A stretch of DNA of 64,000 bases from Microbacterium sp. SLBN-146 (GCF_006715145.1 NZ_VFMR01000001.1:2232001-2296000); one strand, 5' to 3'. Positions 1 through 8,386 are shown, counted from the first letter of the stretch. A program made the numbers and translations. The notes: generated from the sequence alone by a model not told the origin.

Positions 1-252
1 CTCTACCGCATCACTCGCCGATCGACCCCCGAGCTACGCCGCTCCATTCGCTCGGGTGAGCCTGTCTACACCGCGACACTCTTCGGCAACGAACACATCG
101 ACGTCGTTCCCCGGCTCGAGAAGACCGCCGCCTACCTCGAAGAGATCGGCGTTCCGTTCGTCATTCACGAATGGGTCGATGGTGAGCGCGAAGAGATCTC
201 GATCGAGCTCATGCGAGAGATCATCGAGTCCGCCGACGGTCAGTTCGCCTGA
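1..252 (+). CDS. hypothetical protein, C-terminal part only
   Basis: The reading frame is open from the first base and ends at a TGA at 250-252, so the last 83 residues are visible. The fragment is charged and probably cytoplasmic, with an Arg/Ser-rich start (LYRITRRSTPELRRSI) followed by alternating acidic helices and short strands ending in ESADGQFA. No motif I recognise is present and there is no membrane segment. The start lies outside the window, so length and operon context are unknown. The next gene begins 25 bp downstream on the same strand. Confidence 0.55.
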   Translation, partial: LYRITRRSTPELRRSIRSGEPVYTATLFGNEHIDVVPRLEKTAAYLEEIGVPFVIHEWVDGEREEISIELMREIIESADGQFA

Positions 253-276
253 ACGGCGACGACGTGGCCGGCGTGG

Positions 277-1323
277 ATGATCTGTTCAGCAATCGGCCGA
301 CATGATGGGCACGTGGAGCACCCCGAACGACAACGTCGCTGGATGCCGTTCGTCGTCACACTGCTGATCTGCGCGCCGATTGCGGTGCTGCTCGCCTGGC
401 CACAGCTCTTCGGCGTCCAGACCGCGCTGGTGGTGTCGCAGCTGGTCGCATTCCGGATGCCGATCGCGTTGCTCCTCCTCATCGGAGCCGCAGCCTTCGG
501 CGCGACGGCGCTCCTGCGCCGCCGCTGGGGGATTGCGGCCGGACTCGCGGTGGTGCTCGCCGTCACCTCGATCACCAGTGGGGGTGTGGCTCTGGCGCGC
601 GGGCTCGGCGGGTCGATGCCCGTTGGTGACCTCACGGTCGTGGCCTGGAACACTCTCGGCGGAGCGGCGTCGCCGGAGAGCATCGCCCGGTTCCTCCTCG
701 ATTCCCATGCCGACATCGTGAGCCTGCCCGAAATGGACGAGACCGCCGTGGCAGAGGTGGCACGCCTCTTGTCGCTGGCAGGCGTCAAGATGAACGCCCA
801 CACCACCTACGGTGAGACGGGCTACTCCGAGATCCCGACGTCGGTGCTGGTCTCCGCCGACCTGGGGGAGTACCGCATCGATGCGTCGGCGGGGTCCACT
901 CCCGACCTGCCGAGCGCTGTCCTTCGCCCCGTGGGAGGCGAAGGGCCGACGATCGTCGCCGCGCACCCGATGCCGCCGCTGCCGTTCTCGATGGGCCAAT
1001 GGCGTGCGGGACTTCAGTGGGTGGCCGATCAGTGCACGGAGCCTGACACGATCGTCGCGGGCGACCTGAACGCGACCCTCGACCACCTCTCCGGCCTCGG
1101 CGTCGACGGCGGCACCGTGGGTGAGTGCCGGGATGCTGGGCTCGAGGCGGGTGCGGCAGGGGTGGGCACATGGCCGATCTCGGCGCCCACGTGGCTCGGG
1201 GCACCGATCGACCACGTGCTCGTGGGCTCCGCGTGGAAGGTGCGCGGCTTCGAGGTCATCACATCGGTCGACGACGCCGGCAGCGATCACCGTCCCGTCG
1301 TCGCAGTGCTCGACGCCCGCTGA
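277..1323 (+). CDS. membrane-anchored endonuclease/exonuclease/phosphatase (EEP) family protein
   Basis: About 348 residues. The N-terminal 110 residues carry three hydrophobic segments (starting MPFVVTLLICAP, LLLLIGAAAFGAT and a third ending SGGVALARG), which should hold the enzyme on the outer face of the membrane. The C-terminal domain has the EEP set: VAWNTLG, the catalytic Glu in SLPEMDE, AAHPMPP, AGDLNATLDH and the closing SDHRPVVA, with IDHVL just before it. The fold hydrolyses phosphodiester or phosphomonoester bonds in DNA, RNA, sugars or lipids, and the substrate cannot be read from the sequence. An in-frame GTG at 313 is an equally good start and would remove 12 residues. It stands alone, convergent with the GNAT gene downstream. 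Confidence 0.8.
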   Translation: MICSAIGRHDGHVEHPERQRRWMPFVVTLLICAPIAVLLAWPQLFGVQTALVVSQLVAFRMPIALLLLIGAAAFGATALLRRRWGIAAGLAVVLAVTSITSGGVALARGLGGSMPVGDLTVVAWNTLGGAASPESIARFLLDSHADIVSLPEMDETAVAEVARLLSLAGVKMNAHTTYGETGYSEIPTSVLVSADLGEYRIDASAGSTPDLPSAVLRPVGGEGPTIVAAHPMPPLPFSMGQWRAGLQWVADQCTEPDTIVAGDLNATLDHLSGLGVDGGTVGECRDAGLEAGAAGVGTWPISAPTWLGAPIDHVLVGSAWKVRGFEVITSVDDAGSDHRPVVAVLDAR

Positions 1324-1341
1324 CCCGCGGAGAGCTCTTGC

Positions 1342-1791
1342 TCAGAGCCGCAGAATGCCCACGCGCTCGCCGAAGAGCTCCTCGCCCGTCGGCACGAAAC
1401 CGAGCGTGAGATAGAACTTCTCGGGGCCGTCGTCACCCGGTTCCCACAGCACGGTGATCGCATCGAAGCCGCGGCGGCGGGCCTCGTCGGCGACCTGCAT
1501 GACCGCGAAGCGGCCGACGCCCCGGCCCTGCGCCGCGGTGTCGATGTTGAGGCGCCACACGCCGGCGCGGAATGCGGCGATCTCGTTCTCGGCGTCGAAG
1601 TTCGCCATGACGAACCCGACGACGTTCTCTCCGTCGAGGATGGCTCTCGGCCACGCGGTGGGGGTGACGTAGGCCTCGGCGAGCGAGTAGACGACGGGCG
1701 CGACGTTGGCGGGTTCGCTGGGTCGCGGAGGCAATGCGACGAGCGCATCCAGCAGGTCTGGTGAGGGAGGTTCGAGTCTGAGGTCGGACAT
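1342..1791 (-). CDS. GNAT family N-acetyltransferase
   Basis: 149 residues from the ATG at 1791 (MSDLRLEPPS). The frame stays open upstream to 1977, but that extension runs through the operator region of the next gene and looks non-coding. The acetyl-CoA binding signature is clear (GRGVGRFAVMQVADEARRRG), and it is followed by the typical GNAT C-terminal strand KFYLTLGFVPTGEE. The family transfers acetyl from acetyl-CoA to an amine; the acceptor is unknown. It is convergent with the EEP gene and divergent from lacI. Confidence 0.85.
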   Translation of the reverse strand: MSDLRLEPPSPDLLDALVALPPRPSEPANVAPVVYSLAEAYVTPTAWPRAILDGENVVGFVMANFDAENEIAAFRAGVWRLNIDTAAQGRGVGRFAVMQVADEARRRGFDAITVLWEPGDDGPEKFYLTLGFVPTGEELFGERVGILRL

Positions 1792-1857
1792 GCGCGTCAC
1801 GATAGCCCGCGCCACCGACACCAGCTGGATGACCTCGTCCCCGTGCAGATGTTTCCG

Positions 1858-1939
1858 TTTGGTAAAGCCTCGAATTCCTTCTTGCCAGAACGGCGTGGTC
1901 CCGTTTACGGTAAACCAAAGCGGTTTGGCAAAGCGCTTT
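1858..1939. promoter_or_regulatory. three operator-like palindromes upstream of the LacI operon
   Basis: Four short symmetric or half-symmetric AT-rich motifs lie in 82 bp of otherwise GC-rich DNA: TTTGGTAAA (1858-1866), GTTTACGGTAAAC (1903-1915), CCAAAGCGGTTTGG (1915-1928) and AAAGCGCTTT (1930-1939). The last two resemble the classical LacI/GalR operator core (AAAnCGnTTT). The final site abuts the ribosome binding site of lacI at 1941-1948. The arrangement suggests autoregulation by the LacI protein encoded immediately downstream. Binding is inferred from sequence symmetry only. Confidence 0.6.
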
Positions 1940-1952
1940 GGAAGGAAGCACC

Positions 1953-2981
1953 GTGGTATCGATCGCAGACGTCGCATCCCGGGCGGGAGTGAGCCCGACG
2001 ACGGTCTCGCATGCCCTCAGCGGCAAGCGCAAGGTGAGCGAGAGTGTTCGCGATCGCGTCGAGCGCGCCATGCAGGAACTCGGCTACGTGCCCAGCCGCA
2101 CGGCCCAGAGTCTCGCGAGCGGACGGACGCGCATCATCGGCCTCATCGTTCCCGACATCAGCAACGAGTTCTTCGCTGAACTGACGCGCGGGGTCGAGAT
2201 GGCGGCCGTCGACCGCGGCTACAACGTCATCCTCTGCACGACGGGATTCGATCACGCACGCGAAGTGCACTATCTCACGATGATCCGCTCGCGTGCCGTC
2301 GACGGCCTCGTCTACGCGGCAGGATCGCCCCCCACGACCTCGGAGCTCGGTGACATCCTCGGCAACCTCCCCCTCGTGCTCGTCGATGAAGAGGTCCCGG
2401 GCTCCGAGGCGCCATCGTTCGTCTCCGACAACGAGACGGGAGGACGGATGCTCGCCGAGCATCTGCTCTCCCTCGGTCACCGCCGCGCCGTCGTCCTGGC
2501 CGCAGAGGGCGACCTCGTCAGCAGCGACCAACGCGTCCACGGATTCCGCGAAGCGTGGACGGTGGCGGGGGAGGAAGCCCCGCCCGTGTACACCGGCAGC
2601 TTCACGGCCGAGGGTGGCCGGTCGGCGATCGCGCCGCACATCCGCTCGCTCATCGACGACGATGTGACGGCCGTCTTCGCCGCGAACGATCTCATGGCGC
2701 TCGGTGCCATCGAAGAGCTCGAGCAGCACGGCGTCGCCATCCCCACCGATCTGTCCGTCGTCGGCTTCGACGACATCACCGCGGGCCGCTTCGCCCGCCC
2801 GCGTCTCACGACGGTGCGGCAGAACGTCGCCGAGCTCGGTGCCCGCGCCATCGAAGCGCTCGTGGCTCAGCTCGACGACGCCGCGTATGCACCGTCGGGC
2901 CCGGCCGAGCGCACGGTCCTTCCCGTCACACTCACCGTCCGCGAATCGTCAGCGCCCGCCCGGCGCGGAAAGGAGCGATGA
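1953..2981 (+). CDS. LacI family transcriptional regulator
   Basis: 342 residues from the GTG at 1953, chosen because a strong GAAGGAAG box sits 5-12 bases upstream; a TTG at 1938 is possible but lies inside the operator. The N-terminal HTH and hinge helix are standard (SIADVASRAGVSPTTVSHAL, then LGYVPSRTAQSLASG). They are followed by a periplasmic-binding-protein-like effector domain with IIGLIVPDISNEFF, FVSDNETGGRMLAEHL and LSVVGFDDI. It is the first gene of a seven-gene run, with one base between its stop and the ATPase start, so it probably controls its own operon through the palindromes upstream. The effector is unknown. Confidence 0.93.
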   Translation: MVSIADVASRAGVSPTTVSHALSGKRKVSESVRDRVERAMQELGYVPSRTAQSLASGRTRIIGLIVPDISNEFFAELTRGVEMAAVDRGYNVILCTTGFDHAREVHYLTMIRSRAVDGLVYAAGSPPTTSELGDILGNLPLVLVDEEVPGSEAPSFVSDNETGGRMLAEHLLSLGHRRAVVLAAEGDLVSSDQRVHGFREAWTVAGEEAPPVYTGSFTAEGGRSAIAPHIRSLIDDDVTAVFAANDLMALGAIEELEQHGVAIPTDLSVVGFDDITAGRFARPRLTTVRQNVAELGARAIEALVAQLDDAAYAPSGPAERTVLPVTLTVRESSAPARRGKER

Positions 2982-2982
2982 G

Positions 2983-3753
2983 ATGTCCGACATCGTCATC
3001 AATCGCGTCTCGAAGGTGTTCGCCACCGCACGCAAGCGCACCGTCGCGCTCAACGAGACGACCCTCGAGATCTCCACGAATGAGACCGTCTGCATCGTCG
3101 GGCCGAGTGGTTGCGGCAAGACGACACTGCTCAACCTGATCGCGGGGTTCATCGCCCCGACAAGCGGCACGATCACGGTCGACGGTCGCAGCGTCAAGGG
3201 TCCCGGCTCGGACCGGGCGGTCGTCTTCCAGTCCGATGCGGTCTTCCCGTGGCTGACGGTCGCCGACAACGTGTCTTACGGCATGCGGATGCAGGGCGTC
3301 CCGGCGGCCGAGCGTCGGTCGCGCACCGACCACTACCTCGAGCTCGTCGGTCTCGCCGACTTCCGGAAGGCGTACCCCAAGGAGCTCTCCGGCGGAATGC
3401 GCAAGCGCGTCGACCTCGCCCGCGCGTACGCGAGCGGCCCGGGAGTCCTGCTCCTGGATGAACCGTTCGGCGCGCTCGACCTCTTCACGAAGGAGGCGAT
3501 GTGGCTCGCACTCGCGGGTGTCATCGCCGCCGAGCCCAAGACGAGCGTCTTCGTCACCCACGACATCGAGGAAGCCCTCTTCCTCGGCGACCGCGTCGTC
3601 GTCATGACCCCGCGACCGGCCCGGGTGCACAGCATCCTCGACATCCCCTTCGGCGCCGATCGCGATCTCGCGCTGCGCGCCACCACCGAATTCCAGTCCC
3701 TCCGCAATCAGATCGCGAACACCCTCCGGGAGGTCCACGATGACGCAGCTTGA
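2983..3753 (+). CDS. ABC transporter ATP-binding protein, NitT/TauT (SsuB/TauB-like) type
   Basis: 256 residues. Walker A is GPSGCGKTT at residues 40-48, followed by the Q-loop VVFQSDAVFPWLTVADNV, the signature LSGGMRKRVDLARA, Walker B VLLLDEPFGALD and the H-loop VFVTHDIEEALFLGDRV. The FPWLTVADNV stretch is typical of the nitrate/sulfonate/taurine importer ATPases. The ATG lies one base after the lacI stop, with AAGGAG inside the lacI end. The stop overlaps the permease start by 14 bp, so translation is probably coupled. It powers import by the neighbouring permease and binding protein. Confidence 0.93.
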   Translation: MSDIVINRVSKVFATARKRTVALNETTLEISTNETVCIVGPSGCGKTTLLNLIAGFIAPTSGTITVDGRSVKGPGSDRAVVFQSDAVFPWLTVADNVSYGMRMQGVPAAERRSRTDHYLELVGLADFRKAYPKELSGGMRKRVDLARAYASGPGVLLLDEPFGALDLFTKEAMWLALAGVIAAEPKTSVFVTHDIEEALFLGDRVVVMTPRPARVHSILDIPFGADRDLALRATTEFQSLRNQIANTLREVHDDAA

Positions 3754-4573
3754 CGTCCCCACCGCCGCAACCGGCGGCATCCCGGCGCCCGAGGACTCAC
3801 CCGCCTTCGGCGCACGCCCGCGCCGCAACGTCGGTCCGCTGCTGAGCGTCCTGTCCGTCGCCGTCGTGCTCGTGCTCTGGTGGGTGCTGACGACGGGCAC
3901 CGGCTTCATCCGTCCCCTGTACTTCCCGAGCCCCGAGTCGCTGTGGACCGCGGCGGTCACGCTCAATACCCAACTCGTGAGCGATGCCGCAGCGACGCTC
4001 CTTCGCGTCGTCGTCTCATGGGTCGGAGGGTCGATCCTCGGCGTCGTCGTCGGACTCTTCATGGCCCGCAGTCGCTGGTTCTTCTACGTCATCAATCCGA
4101 TCGTCGAAGCCGTCCGCCCCGTCCCGCCTGTCGCGCTCATCCCGTTCGTGATCCTCTGGTTCGGCATCGGAGACGACGGGAAGATCTTCCTCGGTGCTCT
4201 CGCGTGCTTCATGGTGATGGTCGTCAACACGACGGTCGCGTGCGGCAACGTTCCGCCCGTCTACATCCAGGCCGCCGAGTCGCTGGGCGCCAAGCGCAAC
4301 CAGGTGTATCGCACGGTCGTTCTGCCGGCGATCATCCCCGAAATCCTCTCGGGCTTCCGGATCGGCAGCGCGCTCGCCTTCGCTGTCATCGTCGCCGCCG
4401 AGTTCCAAGGAGCCGACGTCGGAATCGGTCGCCTCATCATGCAGGCGAGCCGCACGCTGAACACTCCCGTCGTGCTCCTCGGCACGGTCGTGATCGCGAT
4501 CATGGCCGTCCTCCTCGATCTCGGCATCTCGCGCCTCAGCAGATACATCACCCGCTGGTCAGCGCAGCGCTGA
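3740..4573 (+). CDS. ABC transporter permease, NitT/TauT (SsuC-like) type
   Basis: 277 residues with an N-terminal cytoplasmic tail of about 35 residues and roughly six membrane helices. The EAA-type coupling loop is visible (IQAAESLGAKRNQVYRTVVL, then PAIIPEILSGFRIGSALAF), which is characteristic of SsuC/TauC/ThiX permeases. The first helix contains LVLWWVLTTGTGFIRPLYFPSP, the usual start of these permeases. It overlaps the ATPase gene by 14 bp and is followed by 96 bp without a gene before the binding-protein gene. Confidence 0.92.
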   Translation: MTQLDVPTAATGGIPAPEDSPAFGARPRRNVGPLLSVLSVAVVLVLWWVLTTGTGFIRPLYFPSPESLWTAAVTLNTQLVSDAAATLLRVVVSWVGGSILGVVVGLFMARSRWFFYVINPIVEAVRPVPPVALIPFVILWFGIGDDGKIFLGALACFMVMVVNTTVACGNVPPVYIQAAESLGAKRNQVYRTVVLPAIIPEILSGFRIGSALAFAVIVAAEFQGADVGIGRLIMQASRTLNTPVVLLGTVVIAIMAVLLDLGISRLSRYITRWSAQR

Positions 4574-4669
4574 CGTCCCTGAACCACGCCGAAACCCCCT
4601 CAGACCCACTCCAGCACCACCCGACACTGCAGATCCGCCCCAGGAGCGGAACGACTGGAAGGAAGAGAC

Positions 4670-5785
4670 ATGAACAAGACACGGCTCGCGGTCGCCATCC
4701 CGGCGGTCGCCCTCATCACGGCGCTCGCCGGCTGCGCAGGCGGCGGCACGTCCGGCGAGTCCGAAGGCGGGCTCACGAAGCTCACCGTCGGCATCTCGCC
4801 GTTCCAAGACACGTATCTCCCGATCATCGGACAGGAAGAGGGCTGGTTCGAAGAAGCGGGTCTCGACGTCGAACTTCGCTCGCTCGCATGGAACGCCGCG
4901 ATGCCGACGCTGATCTCGGGTGACGTCGACATCGTCGTGAACAACACGACGGGCGTCGTCTCGGTCGCCAACGCCGACCCCGAGGTCGTCTACGCGTACG
5001 GCTGGAACCCCTTCACGGAAGGCTCCGCCCTCATGGTGCGGCCCGACGGCGACATCGCGACGATCGACGAGCTCGAGGCCACGGCATCCGACCGTGACGA
5101 AGCCCGCACAGAGGTCATCGAGTCGCTGGCAGGCAAGACGATCGTGACGACCCTGTCGACCGACATGGGCAAGCAGATCAACGACGCCCTCGCCTCCGTC
5201 GGGATGAGCGAAGACGACGTGACGTTCGTCGACATGGATCCGGATGCCGGTCTCGCGGCCTTCCTCACGGGCACCGGCGACGCCTACCTCGGCGGCGTGC
5301 CGCAGCGCGCCAAAGCTCTCGAGGAGGGCATGGTCATCGGGCTCTCCGGCCCCGACCTGGCCGCGCCGCCCATCAACGGCGCCGTCACGACCCGCACCTT
5401 CGTCGACGAGAACGAAGAGGCGCTCCTGTCGTTCATCGACGTCATGCATCGCATCATCCGCTACTGCGACGCCGAGACCGAAGCCTGCGGCCAGACGATC
5501 ACCGATCGCCTGAACGAGGAGACGGCGGCGGGACTCACGGTCGACGGCTTCATGGACTACTGGCAGAACATCGAACTCTACGCGCCCAACGCACAGGCTG
5601 CGAGCGACATGATCCTCGCCGATGACGGCGTCGCCTACTGGAAGACCACGTGGGACAGCGACAACGCCTACCTCTTCGGCTCGGGAGACATCCCCGCCGA
5701 AGTGCCTGCCGACGAGCACTTCCTCATGCAGCAGGTGTGGGACGCGTATGTCGCCGAGTACGGCGCCGACCAGACCGGCTATTGA
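4670..5785 (+). CDS. ABC transporter substrate-binding lipoprotein, NMT1/THI5/SsuA-like
   Basis: 371 residues. The lipobox LAGC sits at residues 19-22 after MNKTRLAVAIPAV, so the protein should be lipid-anchored outside the membrane. The mature part begins with the SsuA/THI5-like pattern LTVGISPFQDTYLPIIGQEE followed by GWFEEAGLDVELRS. A GGAAGG box precedes the ATG. The pocket residues cannot be assigned to a ligand by eye; NMT1-like proteins bind sulfonates, nitrate, pyrimidine or thiamine precursors and similar small molecules. The presence of an MBL-fold hydrolase and a ribokinase in the operon argues for an organic ligand that is hydrolysed and then phosphorylated. Confidence 0.9.
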   Translation: MNKTRLAVAIPAVALITALAGCAGGGTSGESEGGLTKLTVGISPFQDTYLPIIGQEEGWFEEAGLDVELRSLAWNAAMPTLISGDVDIVVNNTTGVVSVANADPEVVYAYGWNPFTEGSALMVRPDGDIATIDELEATASDRDEARTEVIESLAGKTIVTTLSTDMGKQINDALASVGMSEDDVTFVDMDPDAGLAAFLTGTGDAYLGGVPQRAKALEEGMVIGLSGPDLAAPPINGAVTTRTFVDENEEALLSFIDVMHRIIRYCDAETEACGQTITDRLNEETAAGLTVDGFMDYWQNIELYAPNAQAASDMILADDGVAYWKTTWDSDNAYLFGSGDIPAEVPADEHFLMQQVWDAYVAEYGADQTGY

Positions 5786-5842
5786 ACCACGGCCGGCTGC
5801 TGAACCACAGACCGGCTCCCGAACCACAGGAAGGAGAGTGTG

Positions 5843-6667
5843 ATGGGCGTCAAGATCCACCACATCGTCACAGGCGAGCTGGAGAGCTCGCTCCCCGTCT
5901 CGCTGCTCAACTCGGGTGCGCACCCCGACGTTCCTCACGAGGACCGGTTGCCGTTCGGCTTCCGCGACGACATCGTGCGGCGCGACGGATCCGTCCACGA
6001 GGGGGTGATGGTGCCGGTGCCCGTGTGGCTCATCGAAGGGGCGGGCAAGATCATCCTCATCGACACGGGACTCGGAGACATCGATGAGGTCTCGGAGATG
6101 CAGAGCCGGTACGGCGTCGACTTCGTCGCGTCGCGGTCTGACGATCAGGACCTCGTCGCGGGCCTCGCTCGCCACGGCGTGAAGCCGGAAGACGTCGACA
6201 TCGTCGTGCTCACGCACCTGCACTTCGACCACGTGGGGAACAACGAACTCTTCCCCCACGCGACGTTCATCGTGCAGGCGGACGAACTGCCGCAGGCGAC
6301 CCATCCACCTCACTTCTGCATGTTCTATTACCCGGAGTACTCCTACAAGGTCGAGGCGGTCCGCGACCGCCTCCAAGTGATCGACGGAGACCTGCAGATC
6401 GACCCGGCCGTGCGACTCGTGAAGATCGGGGGCCACACCCCCGGCTGCATGGTCGTCATGGTCACGACCGACGTCGGCACCGTCTGCCTGACGAGCGACG
6501 TCATGTACAACTACAAGAATCTCGAGCTCAACTGGCCCATGGGCTCGTTCTGGGACCTGCCCGACCTCATGGCGGGATACGACCGCCTGCATCGCGAGGC
6601 GGACATCATCATCCCGGAACACGACTGGCAGTTCCTCGAGGAACACCCCAGCGGCACGATCGGCTGA
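5843..6667 (+). CDS. metallo-beta-lactamase fold hydrolase, lactonase-like (AHL-lactonase relatives)
   Basis: 274 residues from the ATG at 5843, about five bases after AAGGAGAG; a GTG at 5840 is the alternative. The full two-metal set is present: HLHFDH at 125-130, His198 in GGHTPGC, Asp219 in LTSDVMY and a late His261 in PEHDW. The overall pattern (VWLIEG, ILIDTGLG, VVLTHLHFDHVGN) matches the N-acyl homoserine lactonase-like branch of the superfamily. These enzymes open lactones or hydrolyse other esters and amides. In this operon it more likely acts on the imported compound than on a quorum signal, which is inference from context. Confidence 0.88.
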   Translation: MGVKIHHIVTGELESSLPVSLLNSGAHPDVPHEDRLPFGFRDDIVRRDGSVHEGVMVPVPVWLIEGAGKIILIDTGLGDIDEVSEMQSRYGVDFVASRSDDQDLVAGLARHGVKPEDVDIVVLTHLHFDHVGNNELFPHATFIVQADELPQATHPPHFCMFYYPEYSYKVEAVRDRLQVIDGDLQIDPAVRLVKIGGHTPGCMVVMVTTDVGTVCLTSDVMYNYKNLELNWPMGSFWDLPDLMAGYDRLHREADIIIPEHDWQFLEEHPSGTIG

Positions 6668-6677
6668 AAGGCACCAC

Positions 6678-7424
6678 ATGAAGAAGGCACTCCTGCTCGG
6701 CGAGTCGTGGACGACCCACATGATCCACCAGAAGGGATTCGACAGCTTCACCACGACGGAGTACGTCGAGGGTGGACGAGAGTTCGGTGAGGCGCTCGCC
6801 GGCGACGGTTGGTCCGTCACGCACATTCCCGCGCACGCCATCGAGACGCAGTTCCCGCAGAGCGATGATGAACTCGCCGCGTTCGACCTCGTCGTCATCA
6901 GCGACGTGGGAGCGAACACGTTCCTCCTGAGTCGCGCCGTGTTCACTCGCAGCGCCTCCGAGCCGAACAAGCTCGCACGGATCCGCGCCTACGTCGAGAA
7001 CGGGGGAGGTCTGCTGATGGTCGGCGGATACCTCTCGTTCTCGGGCATCGACGCGAAAGCGGCGTATGCGCGCAGCGAGATCGGCGACATCCTTCCGGTC
7101 GACGTGCTCGAGGTCGACGACCGGTCCGAGCATCCGGAGGGGACCACCATCTCGGTCCTCGCGCCGGATCACGAGGCTCTCGGGGGAGTGGGCTCGGAAT
7201 GGCCCGCTCTCCTGGGATACAACCGCACCCGCCCGCGCGCGGATGCGGAACTGCTGGCCGAAGTGAACGGCGATCCGCTCGTCGCCGTTCGCCAGGTCGG
7301 TGCGGGGCGTACGGGCGTCTTCACGTCCGACATGTCGCCCCACTGGGCTCCACCCCCGTTCATGGAGTGGGCGGGATACGCGCCGCTCTGGCGCGCACTG
7401 GCATCCTGGGTCGCCGGTGAATGA
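6678..7424 (+). CDS. glutamine amidotransferase-like protein (PF07090 type)
   Basis: 248 residues. The sequence resembles the putative glutamine amidotransferase family PF07090: an N-terminal ALLLGESWTTHMIHQKGFD, a central strand DLVVISDVGANTFLL and the glycine-rich turn NGGGLLMVGGYLSFSG. It ends in GAGRTGVFTSDMSPHWAPP and LWRALASWVAGE. No cysteine stands in the usual class I nucleophile elbow (the equivalent position is GGYLSFSG), so amidotransfer is doubtful and a binding or hydrolytic role is possible. It starts 10 bp after the MBL gene and overlaps the kinase gene by eight bases. Confidence 0.75.
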   Translation: MKKALLLGESWTTHMIHQKGFDSFTTTEYVEGGREFGEALAGDGWSVTHIPAHAIETQFPQSDDELAAFDLVVISDVGANTFLLSRAVFTRSASEPNKLARIRAYVENGGGLLMVGGYLSFSGIDAKAAYARSEIGDILPVDVLEVDDRSEHPEGTTISVLAPDHEALGGVGSEWPALLGYNRTRPRADAELLAEVNGDPLVAVRQVGAGRTGVFTSDMSPHWAPPPFMEWAGYAPLWRALASWVAGE

Positions 7425-8322
7425 TGGAGAACGCGCCGTGGCCGGGAGCCCGAATCCCGGCCACGGCCGTGCCCCCAGGGTCGCGGTCGTCGGGTCGCTC
7501 AATCTCGATCTGATCGCGCGCGTCGCCCGCGAGCCGAAGCCGGGGGAGACGGTACTCGCCGAGGCGTTCGGAGAAGACCCGGGCGGCAAGGGCCTCAATC
7601 AGGCGGTCGCTGCGGCGCGCATCGCATCGACCGCGCTCATTGGTGCCGTCGGACGAGATGATGCCGGGCGCACGCTCCTCGACTTCGCGCGCCGGCACGA
7701 CGTCGATGTCGATTCCGTCGTGGCATCCGATCAGGCGACGGGGCGCGCGCTCATCACTCTTCTTCCCGACGGCGAGAACACGATCGTCGTCGCCGCGCTC
7801 GCCAACGCGGGCGTCACCGCGGCCGACGTGCGCGCGAAGCTCGACGAGACATCGCCGACTGTCGTGCTGGTGCAGTTCGAGATCCCCGCGGATGCCGTCG
7901 CGGCAGCTGCGGACTGGGTGGCATCCGCCGATGCGCGGCTCGTCGTCAACCCGAGTCCGATGCGCGACATCGAGCCCGCCGTCCTCGCGGCCGCCGATCC
8001 GCTCATCGTCAATGTCGGCGAAGCGAGCGAGATCGCCGGAACGGATGCAGCGCCCACCGGTCTCGCGCAGATACTGGCATCGCGATGCCGCTCGGTCGTC
8101 GTGACCGCGGGGGCTGACGGTGCGGTCGTAGGGGTCCGCGAGCAGATCGTCGAGATTCCCGCGCCGGTCGTCGACGAGGTGGCGGACAGCTCGGGCGCGG
8201 GTGACGCGTTCGCCGGGACGCTCGGGGCTCGCCTCGCGCTCGGCGATGAGCTCGTACAGGCGGCTCGCGCTGCCGTCGAGGAGGCATCGCGGATCGTCAG
8301 CACTCCGCGCGCACGGCGCTGA
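7417..8322 (+). CDS. ribokinase-family (PfkB) carbohydrate kinase
   Basis: About 301 residues from the GTG at 7417, which overlaps the preceding stop; a GTG at 7438 is an alternative. PfkB features are clear: VVGSLNLDLIARV, GGKGLNQAVAAARI, VVNPSPMRD, VVVTAGADGAVV and the catalytic DSSGAGDAFAG near the C-terminus. The pattern GGKGxNQA with DxxGAGD is the ribokinase signature, although the usual DTTGAGD has become DSSGAGD. It would phosphorylate a sugar or a ribosyl compound, probably the product released by the hydrolases upstream. It closes the operon. Confidence 0.9.
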   Translation: MNDGERAVAGSPNPGHGRAPRVAVVGSLNLDLIARVAREPKPGETVLAEAFGEDPGGKGLNQAVAAARIASTALIGAVGRDDAGRTLLDFARRHDVDVDSVVASDQATGRALITLLPDGENTIVVAALANAGVTAADVRAKLDETSPTVVLVQFEIPADAVAAAADWVASADARLVVNPSPMRDIEPAVLAAADPLIVNVGEASEIAGTDAAPTGLAQILASRCRSVVVTAGADGAVVGVREQIVEIPAPVVDEVADSSGAGDAFAGTLGARLALGDELVQAARAAVEEASRIVSTPRARR

Positions 8323-8386
8323 CGCCCTCGGAAGGAGTCAGATCGCGACGAGGTTCACATCGCGGATCTCGCCGCCGTCGACGACG
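8323..8386. repeat. left copy of a 64-bp direct repeat (attL-like)
   Basis: This segment matches 9382-9445 at 62 of 64 positions, with the first 49 bases identical. On the minus strand it encodes the last residues of a phosphoesterase, VVDGGEIRDVNLVAI followed by a stop, against VVDGDEIRDVNLVAI in the intact gene at 9397-9891. It therefore looks like a duplicated gene 3' end that marks the left border of the islet. Confidence 0.85.

Noticed and set aside
5843..6667. quorum-quenching AHL lactonase as a firm call
   Set aside because: The motifs fit the lactonase branch, but the operon (importer, amidotransferase-like protein, kinase) points to a catabolic substrate; only the fold is asserted.
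4559..6970. 803-codon open frame on the minus strand across the binding-protein and hydrolase genes
   Set aside because: It is antisense to three well-supported genes, has Asp/Val/Arg-rich shadow composition and no recognisable motif; typical of high-GC DNA.
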